Source of the DNA: Gelidibacter sp038243395
GTDB taxonomy: Bacteria; Bacteroidota; Bacteroidia; Flavobacteriales; Flavobacteriaceae
Direction: 5' to 3'
DNA length: 64,000 bases
Assembly (NCBI GenBank): GCA_038243395.1
Contig: JBBSRC010000010.1
Span: 1-64,000 of the forward strand
Shown in pieces: positions 41,025-50,605 of the stretch. The position numbers and the translations under genes are program-made. The notes under the pieces are model-generated. The model was not told the origin of the DNA. It searched no databases and saw only the letters and a program-made list of their open reading frames with translations. Numbering within the stretch: the stretch's first letter is position 1; each line of letters opens with the position of its first letter.

Positions 41025-41620
41025 TTATTTTAAAGTACTTCAGAAAAGTAATTAGATATTTAGAGCGAAAGGAATTTCAAAAACTTATAAAAAGTCTTCC
41101 GATTCAAATTGGTGAAAATGTGATATTTAAAAAATATCCTATAATTCAATTACATCCAACCGCCAAATTGATTATCGGAAAAAATGTAACTATTAATTCT
41201 GACAATTATGGATATCATGTTAATATGCATTCTGTTTGTAAATTAATGGCGGATAGACCAAATGCAATCATAAAAATTGGTGATAATACCAGATTTCACG
41301 GTAGTTGTATTCATGCCTACCAGCGGATTGAAATCGGGAGTAATTGTCTTATTGCGGCGAACTGTCAAATAATTGATGGCAATGGTCATGATGCTTCATT
41401 CCATGATGTAAAAAATAGAATTAATACCACGGGAAAATCAAAAGAGGTAATCATAGAAGACGATGTTTGGTTAGGAACAGGAGTTTTGGTGTTGCCTGGT
41501 GTTAGAATAGGAAAAGGAAGCATTATTTCAGCAAACAGTGTTGTTCATAAAGATGTGCCATCCATGGTACTTGCAGGAGGAAATCCTATTATAGTAATAA
41601 AGAGTTTTCATGAAAAATAG
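41021..41620 (+). CDS. Hexapeptide-repeat O-acetyltransferase
   Basis: 199 aa left-handed beta-helix enzyme of the WcaF/CatB/LacA type. Hexapeptide turns (LIIGKNVTINSD, IKIGDNTRFHGS, IEIGSNCLIAANC, IIEDDVWLGTGVLVLPGVRI) and the catalytic-type His in DGNGHD are visible. It probably acetylates a sugar hydroxyl of the repeat unit. ATGA overlap with the ATP-grasp gene and 11-nt overlap with the following GT2 show one operon. Confidence 0.87.
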   Translation: MIILKYFRKVIRYLERKEFQKLIKSLPIQIGENVIFKKYPIIQLHPTAKLIIGKNVTINSDNYGYHVNMHSVCKLMADRPNAIIKIGDNTRFHGSCIHAYQRIEIGSNCLIAANCQIIDGNGHDASFHDVKNRINTTGKSKEVIIEDDVWLGTGVLVLPGVRIGKGSIISANSVVHKDVPSMVLAGGNPIIVIKSFHEK

Positions 41621-42566
41621 ATTGATATCAGTCATTATTCCTGTATATAATGTTCGCGAGTATTTAGAGAAATGTGTAAACAGTGTGATTACACAAAATT
41701 ACAAAAACTTAGAGATTATATTAATTAACGATGGTTCTACAGATGATTCAGGTGAAATTTGTGAAGAATTAGGAGAACAGCATCGGCGTATTTCTATAAT
41801 TCATCAAGAAAATGGTGGTTTGTCCGATGCTCGTAATACTGGCACTAAAGCAGCAAAGGGTGACTATGTGTTCTATTTAGATTCAGATGATTATATTACT
41901 TCAGAATGTTTAGATACACTTTACAATGCGATAATAAAATATAATGCTGAAATTGCTCAAGCCAATTTTTATTATGACTATCCAAACCATTTATTGTTCG
42001 ATAATTGTTTGGAAGGAAAGGATCAAGTTTATAGCAGAGATGAGGCAATGCAATTACTTCTCAAACAAGTTATAATTAAAAATTTTGCTTGGGGAAAATT
42101 AATTCGGGCGGATATTGCTAAAAAGCATTTATTTCCTAAAGGAAAATATTTTGAAGACACATTCTGGAAATATCATATCATCCATGAATGTAAAAAATAT
42201 GTAGCCCTAGCGCAACCGATGCTGTTTTATTTACAAAGAACAGATAGTATATCGGGGTCCTTTTCTTTGAGAAGCTTACATCAATTAGAAGGCGAGGCTC
42301 TTAGAATTGATTTTCTAAAACAATACTATCCTGATCTCATCTGTCTAGCGAAAAAATCCTTGAAAATTAAGCTGCAGCAGTATCGAGGTCATCTAAATCA
42401 TTTAGATTTTGAAGACCAAATTCTACTTCTCAAAACTATTGAAGGATATGAGATAACATATAAGATTCAGAATGATACAGATAGAGTAAATATTTATAAA
42501 CTGTTTTCTCGAATTTCAAATAGATTATTCAGGAAAAAGCAATATGTCAAAATAGATAAAACTTGA
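41610..42566 (+). CDS. Family 2 glycosyltransferase
   Basis: 318 aa GT-A enzyme. MKNRLISVIIPVYNVREYLE starts the nucleotide-binding fold; INDGSTDDSG, GLSDARNTG and the metal-binding DSDDYI (about residues 90-95) are all present. Adds a sugar to the growing repeat unit at the cytoplasmic face. Overlaps the acetyltransferase gene by 11 nt. Confidence 0.92.
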   Translation: MKNRLISVIIPVYNVREYLEKCVNSVITQNYKNLEIILINDGSTDDSGEICEELGEQHRRISIIHQENGGLSDARNTGTKAAKGDYVFYLDSDDYITSECLDTLYNAIIKYNAEIAQANFYYDYPNHLLFDNCLEGKDQVYSRDEAMQLLLKQVIIKNFAWGKLIRADIAKKHLFPKGKYFEDTFWKYHIIHECKKYVALAQPMLFYLQRTDSISGSFSLRSLHQLEGEALRIDFLKQYYPDLICLAKKSLKIKLQQYRGHLNHLDFEDQILLLKTIEGYEITYKIQNDTDRVNIYKLFSRISNRLFRKKQYVKIDKT

Positions 42567-42741
42567 ATATTGTTTAGTTTTAATTGTAAAATAATTGCGT
42601 TGACATTTTGTAATCCTATTTAAATAGTGTATTAAAAAAATTATACGATTAACTCACCTTTTTATTTTCAATTTGAAACGAATTTCGTATGAAAATATAA
42701 AATATTAGCTAAGGTTAAATACTAAAACTTCAAATAAAATA

Positions 42742-43797
42742 ATGATTGGTTTATTACAGCAACATACTGTTGATTTATATCAGCTTTCTGATAAGAGATT
42801 TATTAGAGAAAAGGTGAAGGCTCGGAGTTTATTGACGGTGGAACGTTTTGATCTTTTTGCGAAATTGAGTTACATTAAATTGAGAGATTCTAATCCTTTA
42901 CTGGCAAAAGAAATTTATAACAGGCATATTAGAACCTTCAATCCTGATTTAAAGGAACCGGGAAGAACTGATAAAAACAGTTTTGAAGACTTTATCAACG
43001 CATTTGATTCACTAATAGATCATTTTAAGAAACATGATTTTGATGAAACGGTCTCATTACTCCCAGTTTCTCAGGACGGAACAATCCTTGATGGAAGTCA
43101 TCGACTTGCTGTACTAGCTTTTTATGATAAAGACGTTACTATTTTGAGGTTTTTGGAAGTAAAACAGGTTTGTCAATTTGATTATAATTATTTTATTCAA
43201 AGAGGTCTTTCTCGAAGTACCGCGGATCAAATGGCTTTGGATGCCTTAGAATATTTCGATAATATTTATGTCGCTTGTTATTGGTCTAAAACGGGAAATT
43301 TAACGGATAGAGAGTTTGCATTAAGCCTTTTGAAAGAGAAGTTTTCACTTCTTTATTCTAAAAACATGAGGATGTCTTTGCAAGACTTAAGTGTGTTTAT
43401 GACCACAGCACATTTAGATCAAAGTTTATTAGGAACCAAAGAAACTAATTCTTGTTTAGCACAGGAAACGGCATCCAAGTGTTACGGTAATAATGGAATA
43501 TTACAATTTGTAATGTTCCAGTCAGATTCTCTAGATAGTGTACTAGTTGCAAAAGACGAGATTATAAAATTTTATAAACTGAGCCCCTCTGTGGCGCATA
43601 TCACCAATAATCAAATGCAAACACTAAAAATTTCCAAATTGGTGTTGATGAAGGATTCAAAAGATTTCTCATTGGATGTAAATAGCTTGTTAGATCGTTT
43701 AGACGAATTTAAACTTATATTTAAAAATGTTTATTTAATGAAAGCCAAGCAAGTCTCAGTGAATTTTCTTGGAGCTTTAGGACTATATAAGAAATGA
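42742..43797 (+). CDS. ParB/SerK-like domain protein, unknown role in glycan locus
   Basis: 351 aa, not a familiar capsule gene. Residues about 95-135 hold a ParB/sulfiredoxin-like segment: LLPVSQDGTILDGSHRLAVL, whose DGSHR resembles the DGHHR motif of the free-serine kinases SerK and SbnI. The N-terminus (about 1-90) is helical. The C-terminal half (about 150-351), with SKTGNLTDREFALSLLKEKF and SPSVAHITNNQMQTLKISKL, is not assigned. Its stop overlaps the next GT gene (ATGA), so it belongs to the operon. It could phosphorylate a serine or sugar, or act as a regulator; the first is favoured by the motif but unproven. Confidence 0.55.
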   Translation: MIGLLQQHTVDLYQLSDKRFIREKVKARSLLTVERFDLFAKLSYIKLRDSNPLLAKEIYNRHIRTFNPDLKEPGRTDKNSFEDFINAFDSLIDHFKKHDFDETVSLLPVSQDGTILDGSHRLAVLAFYDKDVTILRFLEVKQVCQFDYNYFIQRGLSRSTADQMALDALEYFDNIYVACYWSKTGNLTDREFALSLLKEKFSLLYSKNMRMSLQDLSVFMTTAHLDQSLLGTKETNSCLAQETASKCYGNNGILQFVMFQSDSLDSVLVAKDEIIKFYKLSPSVAHITNNQMQTLKISKLVLMKDSKDFSLDVNSLLDRLDEFKLIFKNVYLMKAKQVSVNFLGALGLYKK

Positions 43798-45017
43798 AAA
43801 ATAGATTAAATATTCTTTTTGTTATAGAATCTTTAACACTGGCTGGGAGTGAGAAAAGCCTAGTAGCTTTATTGTCTAATTTAGATTCGAACAAATATAA
43901 CGTGGATTTACAATTAATTAAGTACGGTGGCGAATTAGAAAAATCTCTTCCTGACTATGTAAATATATTGCCTCCTCTCGCTTATGTTCAATTTACATTT
44001 CAGCCTTGGAAGGATAATATCAAACAAGCAATCTCAGGATATAAACCCTTATTTTTAAAGGCTAAAATATGGTTTTCTATAGGGTTAAGAATGAGAAAAC
44101 GAAATCACACTGAAATCGCAAAATTATATTGGGAAACATCAAAGTCTACTTTTAAGATGAGTGAAAAGGAATATGATGTAGCCATTGCATTTGCACAAGG
44201 TTTACCAACCTTTTATGTCATGGACAAAATCAAAGCTAATAAAAAAGTTACTTGGGTGAACACTAATGTTCGATTTACCAAACATAATATGGACTTCCAA
44301 AAAGAGTATTATAAAGACTTTGATAAGATAGTTGCCATATCAGAAGGTACAAAAAATCACTTAAACACTATTTTTCCTCATCTATCGCATAAGTTTAAAG
44401 TTATACCTAATATTATAGACCTCAAATCCATTCTCAAAATGTCTGATTTATACGAAGCACCTTGGGATAAAGATAATTATAACATACTTACCGTGGGACG
44501 ATTAGATAATAGGATGAAAGGTATGGATATTACTATAGAGACTTGCAAATTACTACGAGATAAAGGATTGAGTTTTCATTGGACTATAGTCGGAGAAGGT
44601 ACTTTTAGGGAAGAAATGGAGAATTATATTAAAAATCATAAATTGGAAAATCATCTAAGCTTGCTGGGTGCTACCGATAATCCTTATCCCTACTTTAAAG
44701 CGGCTGATCTCTATGTGCAAACTTCTCGCAGTGAAGGCTATGGAAGAACTATAGCTGAAGCACGATTATTGAATTTACCGATAGTTACTACGCGATTTGA
44801 TACAGTTTTTATGCAAATGGTCGATGGTAAAAATGGAATGGTCGCTGAGATGAATCCAGAAGCAGTAGCTGATGCGATAGAGTTAATTATGAAAGATAAG
44901 GCACTTTATAGTTCTGTAAAAAACTATTTGAAACAGGAAAATAAGGGAAATGACGATTCGGTCAAAAAGTTTGATACTATGATTAATGATTTGTTTTCTG
45001 CAAAAAATTCACTTTAG
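43794..45017 (+). CDS. Family 4 glycosyltransferase
   Basis: 407 aa GT-B enzyme. MKNRLNILFVIESLTLAGSE is the acceptor-side glycine region; TVGRLDNRMKGMD and the retaining-enzyme motif SRSEGYGRTIAEARL (E-x7-E) are clear. ATG overlaps the ParB-like gene stop by 4 nt. Confidence 0.92.
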   Translation: MKNRLNILFVIESLTLAGSEKSLVALLSNLDSNKYNVDLQLIKYGGELEKSLPDYVNILPPLAYVQFTFQPWKDNIKQAISGYKPLFLKAKIWFSIGLRMRKRNHTEIAKLYWETSKSTFKMSEKEYDVAIAFAQGLPTFYVMDKIKANKKVTWVNTNVRFTKHNMDFQKEYYKDFDKIVAISEGTKNHLNTIFPHLSHKFKVIPNIIDLKSILKMSDLYEAPWDKDNYNILTVGRLDNRMKGMDITIETCKLLRDKGLSFHWTIVGEGTFREEMENYIKNHKLENHLSLLGATDNPYPYFKAADLYVQTSRSEGYGRTIAEARLLNLPIVTTRFDTVFMQMVDGKNGMVAEMNPEAVADAIELIMKDKALYSSVKNYLKQENKGNDDSVKKFDTMINDLFSAKNSL

Positions 45018-45209
45018 AATTTAGGAAAATTAAGGATTATCTTTTTCAAATAATATTATATTACCTAGTTTTTTTGAGTAAATTTTAATGTCTGATAGGA
45101 TTTTATTTAAAACTATAAAATTAGTACACATATATTTTATGAAAAATTGTTGCCATCTTACATTTTTTAAACTTTATTCCATCTCCAATTATTATTAGTT
45201 GCAAATAAA

Positions 45210-46214
45210 ATGTTAGTTTCCATAATTGTTCCTATTTATAATGTTGAGCAATATCTTGTAAGATGTATTGATAGTATTATTAATCAAACCTATCAAGAAC
45301 TAGAAATAATCTTAGTTAACGATGGTTCTCCTGATGGGTCCTTAAATATTTGTAATGATTATGCTCAAATGGATCAAAGAATTAAAGTAATTACACAAGA
45401 TAATAAAGGACTGTCCGGCGCCAGGAATACGGGCATTATAAGTGCTAAAGGAGAGTATATCAGTTTTATAGATGCCGACGATCGTGTTGAGGAATCCATG
45501 ATAGAGTCCTATGTGAATGTCGCGAAAGAATACAATCCAGACGTCATTTTAACCAATATATATCAATATCATAAAGGAAATTTGACCTATACAGAAACAA
45601 AGAATAATTTACCGTATGGGAAAGTATTAAACAAAAAATTGATTTCTGAACATATTATACAACCATATTATGGAGGCTATTTAGGGATTATTCCAAGTGC
45701 TTGTACTAAACTGTACAAAAGGAATTTCTTAAAGAATTATAGCTTGCTTTTTGACCAAACTCTTAAACGATCGGAAGACTATTGGTTTAATTTGTTTGTT
45801 TTTCAAAATTCTGAATATGTTTATTGTCTTAATAAATCTTTTTACCACTACTACTCTAATCAAGGAAGTATGATTAAAAGTTTTCGTGAAGGTCAATTCC
45901 AGGCCTTTCTTGATAATCGCACCAAATTATTAAAAGCTCACGAAAATTTCGTCTTTCCAATCCACTGGAAAGAATTAAATAATCAATTTGTAAATAATAT
46001 TAATGAATTAATCTTGCTTGAAATCAATGTTAAAGGAATAAAGAAAGCTTATAAAAATATTCATAGCTATCTTACCCACAAAGAATTTTTAAAGATTTAT
46101 TCGAATTCAAGTCCGACAAAAAAACATATTAGAATGATCAAATTCCTTTTATCTAAAGGGATGATTATTCCCGCAATAATGAGTTTCACACTTTGGTCAT
46201 TACAAGAGACATGA
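45210..46214 (+). CDS. Family 2 glycosyltransferase
   Basis: 334 aa. MLVSIIVPIYNVEQYLVRCI, LVNDGSPDGS, GLSGARNTG and the metal site DADD (about residues 91-94) mark a GT-A inverting enzyme. Preceded by 192 nt of AT-rich spacer. The next gene begins with an ATGA overlap at its stop. Confidence 0.92.
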   Translation: MLVSIIVPIYNVEQYLVRCIDSIINQTYQELEIILVNDGSPDGSLNICNDYAQMDQRIKVITQDNKGLSGARNTGIISAKGEYISFIDADDRVEESMIESYVNVAKEYNPDVILTNIYQYHKGNLTYTETKNNLPYGKVLNKKLISEHIIQPYYGGYLGIIPSACTKLYKRNFLKNYSLLFDQTLKRSEDYWFNLFVFQNSEYVYCLNKSFYHYYSNQGSMIKSFREGQFQAFLDNRTKLLKAHENFVFPIHWKELNNQFVNNINELILLEINVKGIKKAYKNIHSYLTHKEFLKIYSNSSPTKKHIRMIKFLLSKGMIIPAIMSFTLWSLQET

Positions 46215-47191
46215 AATTAAGCATAATTATCGCCGCCTATAATGTGGATTTGTATATAAAAAAATGCATTGAAACTTGTTTTATTGAAGAATTGTCTTCT
46301 CAGTATGAAATTATTGTGGTTAATGACGGCTCGGTAGATCGAACAAAAGAGATTATTCAAAATATGAGGGCCATCTCTAATTTGAAAATTATTAATAAAG
46401 AAAATCAGGGTTTAGGAGCAGCTCGCAATACTGGCATTCAAAAAGCAAGTGGTAAATACATTTGGATGCTTGATGGCGATGATTTTATTGAAACTTGTCA
46501 ATTGAAATTTTTACTTAACGAAATAGATATAAGTAACCTTGATGTGTATGGGATGAATTATAATATTACCGATCAACATGGTGTCGCTTTTAATACAGCT
46601 TATCCTTTGGATAAGAATACTGAAATTTTTGAGGCTACCATTTACTATCAGAAATTTAAAGGAAATAGTTACACCTGGCAGTATATTTTCAAAAGGTCTA
46701 TTTTTTTAGACAATAAATTACTTTTTTTGCCTTCCATAAACATGCAAGATTCAGAAATTCTGCCTAAAATTATTTATTATTCTAAATCAGTAAAATACCT
46801 AAATGTTATCGGTTATAATTATGTACAACATTCTGAGTCACTTACGAATGCTAAAGATTTTTCAAAACGATATAAATATTTTGAATCCATAATAATTGTA
46901 AATCAATCGTTGCAAAAGTTTGGATATGAAATCATGAAAACTAATTCTAAATTGGCTGAGGTAATCATCGACAAACGGCTTTCTTTGCATCAAATTGTAT
47001 TTAATCATGTCGTTTATTTTCCATATACTAAAGAAAACTTAAAATCAATTTTAAAATTGTTGCGAGAAAATAAGTTTTATCCATTTATATTTTCTCCTCC
47101 GAGGAAATTAAGGTTTGTCAAATTTGGATTAAATAATTTTCCTTATTTGACAAAATTCATTGCTGATCAGCTTCGAAATCTTAAAACTTAA
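46211..47191 (+). CDS. Family 2 glycosyltransferase
   Basis: 326 aa from the ATG at 46211, which overlaps the stop of the preceding GT2 gene (ATGA); a TTG at 46193 would add six residues. MKLSIIIAAYNVDLYIKKCI, VVNDGSVDRT, GLGAARNTG and DGDD are present. Acceptor and donor unknown. Confidence 0.92.
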   Translation: MKLSIIIAAYNVDLYIKKCIETCFIEELSSQYEIIVVNDGSVDRTKEIIQNMRAISNLKIINKENQGLGAARNTGIQKASGKYIWMLDGDDFIETCQLKFLLNEIDISNLDVYGMNYNITDQHGVAFNTAYPLDKNTEIFEATIYYQKFKGNSYTWQYIFKRSIFLDNKLLFLPSINMQDSEILPKIIYYSKSVKYLNVIGYNYVQHSESLTNAKDFSKRYKYFESIIIVNQSLQKFGYEIMKTNSKLAEVIIDKRLSLHQIVFNHVVYFPYTKENLKSILKLLRENKFYPFIFSPPRKLRFVKFGLNNFPYLTKFIADQLRNLKT

Positions 47192-48265
47192 ATGATTGAT
47201 AATAGATTATCGCTGTTAGATGGTTTTCTTGTTATAGCAATTTTGATGGTAATGATTTTTCATTACTATTCAAGATTCTTAGGTGATTTATACACGTATA
47301 TCTTTGATGTTCCTACACTGTTCAGTTACGGGTACTTGGGCGTGGAGCTGTTTTTTGTGATTTCCGGATTTGTTATTACTTTGAGTTTAACAAAATCTGA
47401 TTCCTTTTTACAGTTCTTTAAAAAAAGATTTGCGCGATTGATTCCCGGAATGGTAGTTTGTTCCCTAACGACCTTTTTTATAGTAAGATTTTTTGTAAAG
47501 GGTGGTTTGTTTCTCGGTGAAAAAACCATTAGCAATTTACTTATTTCTAATACATTTATAAGTCCAAAACTAATCAACTGGATTTTTGATATCAATCCCG
47601 CGTACATTGATGGTGCCTATTGGTCATTGTGGATTGAATTAAGCTTTTACTTTTTGGTAGCTATCACTTATTTTGCGGATAAGAAGAATATCTTACGTAA
47701 TTTTTCAGTCCTTATTTTGTTAGGCGTTATATCCTCTTTGTTTTTTAAATCAGAATTCGGATTTCATATTTCAAAAGTCGTAATAAGTGAACCAGTTTTT
47801 ATGCTAATTAATAGGGTTTTTCTTGTCTTTAATTTTTTTGATTATGGGATATGGTTTTTGATAGGCATGGTTCTAAAAGATCTTTATTTTGACAAAAATA
47901 ATAATAGGTTAAAAATGTTTATATCCTTATTATTTATCTTTCAAATAGCTATAATTTTTAATTTGTATACGATCGCTTTTACATTAGCAACTTTTGTATT
48001 ATTCTATCTTTTTGTTTATAGACCACACATAATTTCATTTTTAGGACATCCTTTAATAAGTAAAATCGGGATTGCATCCTATTCAATTTATCTCATACAT
48101 CAAGTTTTAGGAGTTCTATTGATAAATAAACTATCCCCATTTTTCGGTAGCTACAATTGGTTGTTGGGTATAATTGCAATTTTTATTTCATGTTTTTTTG
48201 GAGTATATAGTTATAACAAATTGGAAAATCCACTGTCGAAAAAATTAAGATGTATAAATTTTTAA
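47192..48265 (+). CDS. Membrane acyltransferase, family 3 (OafA-like)
   Basis: 357 aa with about ten membrane segments. Family marks: IFHYYSRF with the catalytic-type His near residue 25, GYLGVELFFVISGFVI (about 47-62) and KKRFARLIPG (about 74-83). Acyltransferase 3 proteins O-acylate glycans at the membrane. It starts directly after the preceding GT2 stop. First of three such enzymes in this part of the locus. Confidence 0.9.
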   Translation: MIDNRLSLLDGFLVIAILMVMIFHYYSRFLGDLYTYIFDVPTLFSYGYLGVELFFVISGFVITLSLTKSDSFLQFFKKRFARLIPGMVVCSLTTFFIVRFFVKGGLFLGEKTISNLLISNTFISPKLINWIFDINPAYIDGAYWSLWIELSFYFLVAITYFADKKNILRNFSVLILLGVISSLFFKSEFGFHISKVVISEPVFMLINRVFLVFNFFDYGIWFLIGMVLKDLYFDKNNNRLKMFISLLFIFQIAIIFNLYTIAFTLATFVLFYLFVYRPHIISFLGHPLISKIGIASYSIYLIHQVLGVLLINKLSPFFGSYNWLLGIIAIFISCFFGVYSYNKLENPLSKKLRCINF

Positions 48266-48386
48266 AATGAAATTACAGCTCATCAAAAAATATTTCATGG
48301 ATTTGGGTAGTAATGATCGCTTTATTTTTTTTTAAAAGTATTTTAGTAAATAAAAATTAAATAGTAGTCTAATTTAAATTTGATCT

Positions 48387-49415
48387 TTGGGAATATCAAT
48401 TCAAAAAACAAATCAGCTAAAATCGATTGCGATTTTAATGATGTTATGTCTGCATCTTTTTAACAGAGATTATAAAGGGTGGTTCCAACCTTTAATATTT
48501 ATAGGTGACACACCGTTATCATTTTATATTTCACTATTCTCCGACGCTTGTGTACCTATTTTTGCTTTTGTAAGTGGTTATGGATTATATTATAGTTATT
48601 TAAATAGTCATAATGCCTATACCAATAAAAATAAGGAAAGAACCAAGAAGTTATATGTTAGATATTGGATCATACTATTTCTTTTTGTTGTGATATTAGG
48701 TAGTGTATTATCGAAAGAAGGTTATCCAGGAAGTTGGGGAAAGTTTATATTAACTTTTACAGGTTTGAAACCAGCCTACAATGGTGCGTGGTGGTTCTTT
48801 ACTATTTATATATTATTCGTATTTACTTCCAGACTATGGTTTAGATTGTTAGAAAAACTGAATCCATATTTTTATCTAGGTGGATTGTTTTTAATTTATA
48901 TAGTCGCTTTTTATTTTATAATTTATAAAGGAGAAATTTTTATTAATGTAATTTTGCACTGGATGCATACGCAAGGTGCTTTATATTTCTGTACGCTTTT
49001 TCAGTTTATGTTGGGGGCTTTCGCTTTAAAATATCAATGGCACAATAAAGTATCATTCATTTTCGCTAAAATAAAAAAGAAAAATCTATTAGCACTTTTA
49101 GGAATTGTTATATTAATAGCATGTCATGGAACGGTACATAATTTCATTGTAGCGCCTTTTACGGCTTTAGGTTTTATTTTTCTTTTTCTTCAAATGAGTT
49201 TTGGCAAAACAATAAATACCAGTTTAGATTTTTTTACTCAACATTCCACTAATATATGGCTTGTTCATATGTTTTTATTTGTAATTTATTTTAAAGACTT
49301 TATTTATGCTCCTCAAAATCCTTTATTGATTTTTTTTTGGTTAGTGTTATGGTGTTTAGTTGCTTCTTTTTTGGTGAATATAATTTATAATAAATTATAT
49401 TCCCTTATAACATGA
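48387..49415 (+). CDS. Membrane acyltransferase, family 3
   Basis: 342 aa, polytopic. NQLKSIAILMMLCLHLFNRD gives the first segment with its His; SDACVPIFAFVSGYGLYYSY is the second. NGAWWFFTIYILFVFTSRLW matches the middle of the family. The start is TTG at 48387 (TTG GGA ATA). Its stop overlaps a short frame at 49412 (ATGA). Sequence is not a close duplicate of the flanking acyltransferases. Confidence 0.87.
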   Translation: MGISIQKTNQLKSIAILMMLCLHLFNRDYKGWFQPLIFIGDTPLSFYISLFSDACVPIFAFVSGYGLYYSYLNSHNAYTNKNKERTKKLYVRYWIILFLFVVILGSVLSKEGYPGSWGKFILTFTGLKPAYNGAWWFFTIYILFVFTSRLWFRLLEKLNPYFYLGGLFLIYIVAFYFIIYKGEIFINVILHWMHTQGALYFCTLFQFMLGAFALKYQWHNKVSFIFAKIKKKNLLALLGIVILIACHGTVHNFIVAPFTALGFIFLFLQMSFGKTINTSLDFFTQHSTNIWLVHMFLFVIYFKDFIYAPQNPLLIFFWLVLWCLVASFLVNIIYNKLYSLIT

Positions 49416-49528
49416 AAGTCTTCCTCATTACATACGATATGAATGATCCATGCCGATTCAAACAATTATTTGAGCTAAGAATTTGTTTGTCGGAATTCAG
49501 TTTAAATTTTCTACTAAATTTTTATTAA
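49412..49528 (+). CDS. 38-aa coupled small frame, possibly a gene remnant
   Basis: MKVFLITYDMNDPCRFKQLF and 18 further residues. Its ATG overlaps the preceding acyltransferase stop (ATGA) and its TAA overlaps the following ATG (TAATG), so both joints are those of a real operon gene. The N-terminus looks like the first strand of a larger Rossmann or Cas2/GT-like protein, and the tail is uninformative. I favour a truncated remnant kept for coupling, but a true micro-protein is possible. Confidence 0.3.
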   Translation: MKVFLITYDMNDPCRFKQLFELRICLSEFSLNFLLNFY

Positions 49529-50595
49529 TGGACAATTATTTAAGTAATAAGTTAACGTTCTTTTCATTTTGGCTAATTGTTTTGGTTGTAATTCTTCATT
49601 CATTGAATGTAGATTTTTCAAGTTGCAATAATATATATTGTACTGTTCAATATCTGGTATCGCATAGGTTATCTCAAATTGCGGTACCTCTATTTTTCAT
49701 GATTTCTGGATTCCTGTATTTTCATAAATTAGATTTAAATAATAAAATAGATTTATCTTATTTTATTAATGGTAATAAAAAAAGATTGAGAACGGTTTTA
49801 GTGCCATATATTCTTTGGTGTACACTTTGGTTTTCATTAATGTATGTTATACAGTATTTACCTATAGTCGAAAATTATTTTCAGCAGCCTCTTTATGAAA
49901 TGTCAATGAAGGATAAGCTGTTAAATTTGTATTATTATCCGCTGAATTATCCTTTTTATTTTTTACGTGAATTGATGAGCTTGTTTGTGATTTCCCCATT
50001 AATTTACATCCTGATAAAACATTTAAAATGGTTTTTTATAATTCTCGTGTTTTTATTATTTATGAGTTTTGATAGACTGCTATCACTTAGCGGTATAACC
50101 CTATTATCAGCAACTCCACTATTTTATTTTGGGTTAGGATCTTTCTTTTCTCTTAATAAGTTTCAAATGATATTTAATGCTAAAAAACATATAGCACTTT
50201 TATTAGTTGTTTTTTGGCTGATCTTAAATATCATTTCCTTGTACAATGTAAAAGACCCTTTTATAATTAAGATTGTTTCACGTGGATTAAACATTTTTAA
50301 AGATCTTGTTGGTTGTGTGTCACTGTGGTATTTATACGATTTCTTAAATTTTAAAAAACAATGGAGTAACTACAAATTCTATAATTACAGTTTTTTCATT
50401 TTTGCTTTTCATGGCATACCAACTTTAATTTTAGTAAAAGCTAGTATAGCTTTGTCAAAAGAGAATTCTTTGTTACTTTTTATGTCATATATAATCATAA
50501 TATCATCTATGGTTATTATTTCTATTCTAATAGGAATGGGGGTAAAAAAAATGTTTCCAAATTTGTATAATGTTCTGGTTGGATCTAGAAAATAA
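49528..50595 (+). CDS. Membrane acyltransferase, family 3
   Basis: 355 aa from ATG 49528 (the frame is open from a TTG at 49483). NKLTFFSFWLIVLVVILHSL carries the catalytic-type His; SQIAVPLFFMISGFLYFHKL and KKRLRTVLVPYILW follow the family order. About ten membrane segments. Third acyltransferase of the group. Confidence 0.9.
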   Translation: MDNYLSNKLTFFSFWLIVLVVILHSLNVDFSSCNNIYCTVQYLVSHRLSQIAVPLFFMISGFLYFHKLDLNNKIDLSYFINGNKKRLRTVLVPYILWCTLWFSLMYVIQYLPIVENYFQQPLYEMSMKDKLLNLYYYPLNYPFYFLRELMSLFVISPLIYILIKHLKWFFIILVFLLFMSFDRLLSLSGITLLSATPLFYFGLGSFFSLNKFQMIFNAKKHIALLLVVFWLILNIISLYNVKDPFIIKIVSRGLNIFKDLVGCVSLWYLYDFLNFKKQWSNYKFYNYSFFIFAFHGIPTLILVKASIALSKENSLLLFMSYIIIISSMVIISILIGMGVKKMFPNLYNVLVGSRK

Positions 50596-50605
50596 GTATC
50601 AACTA

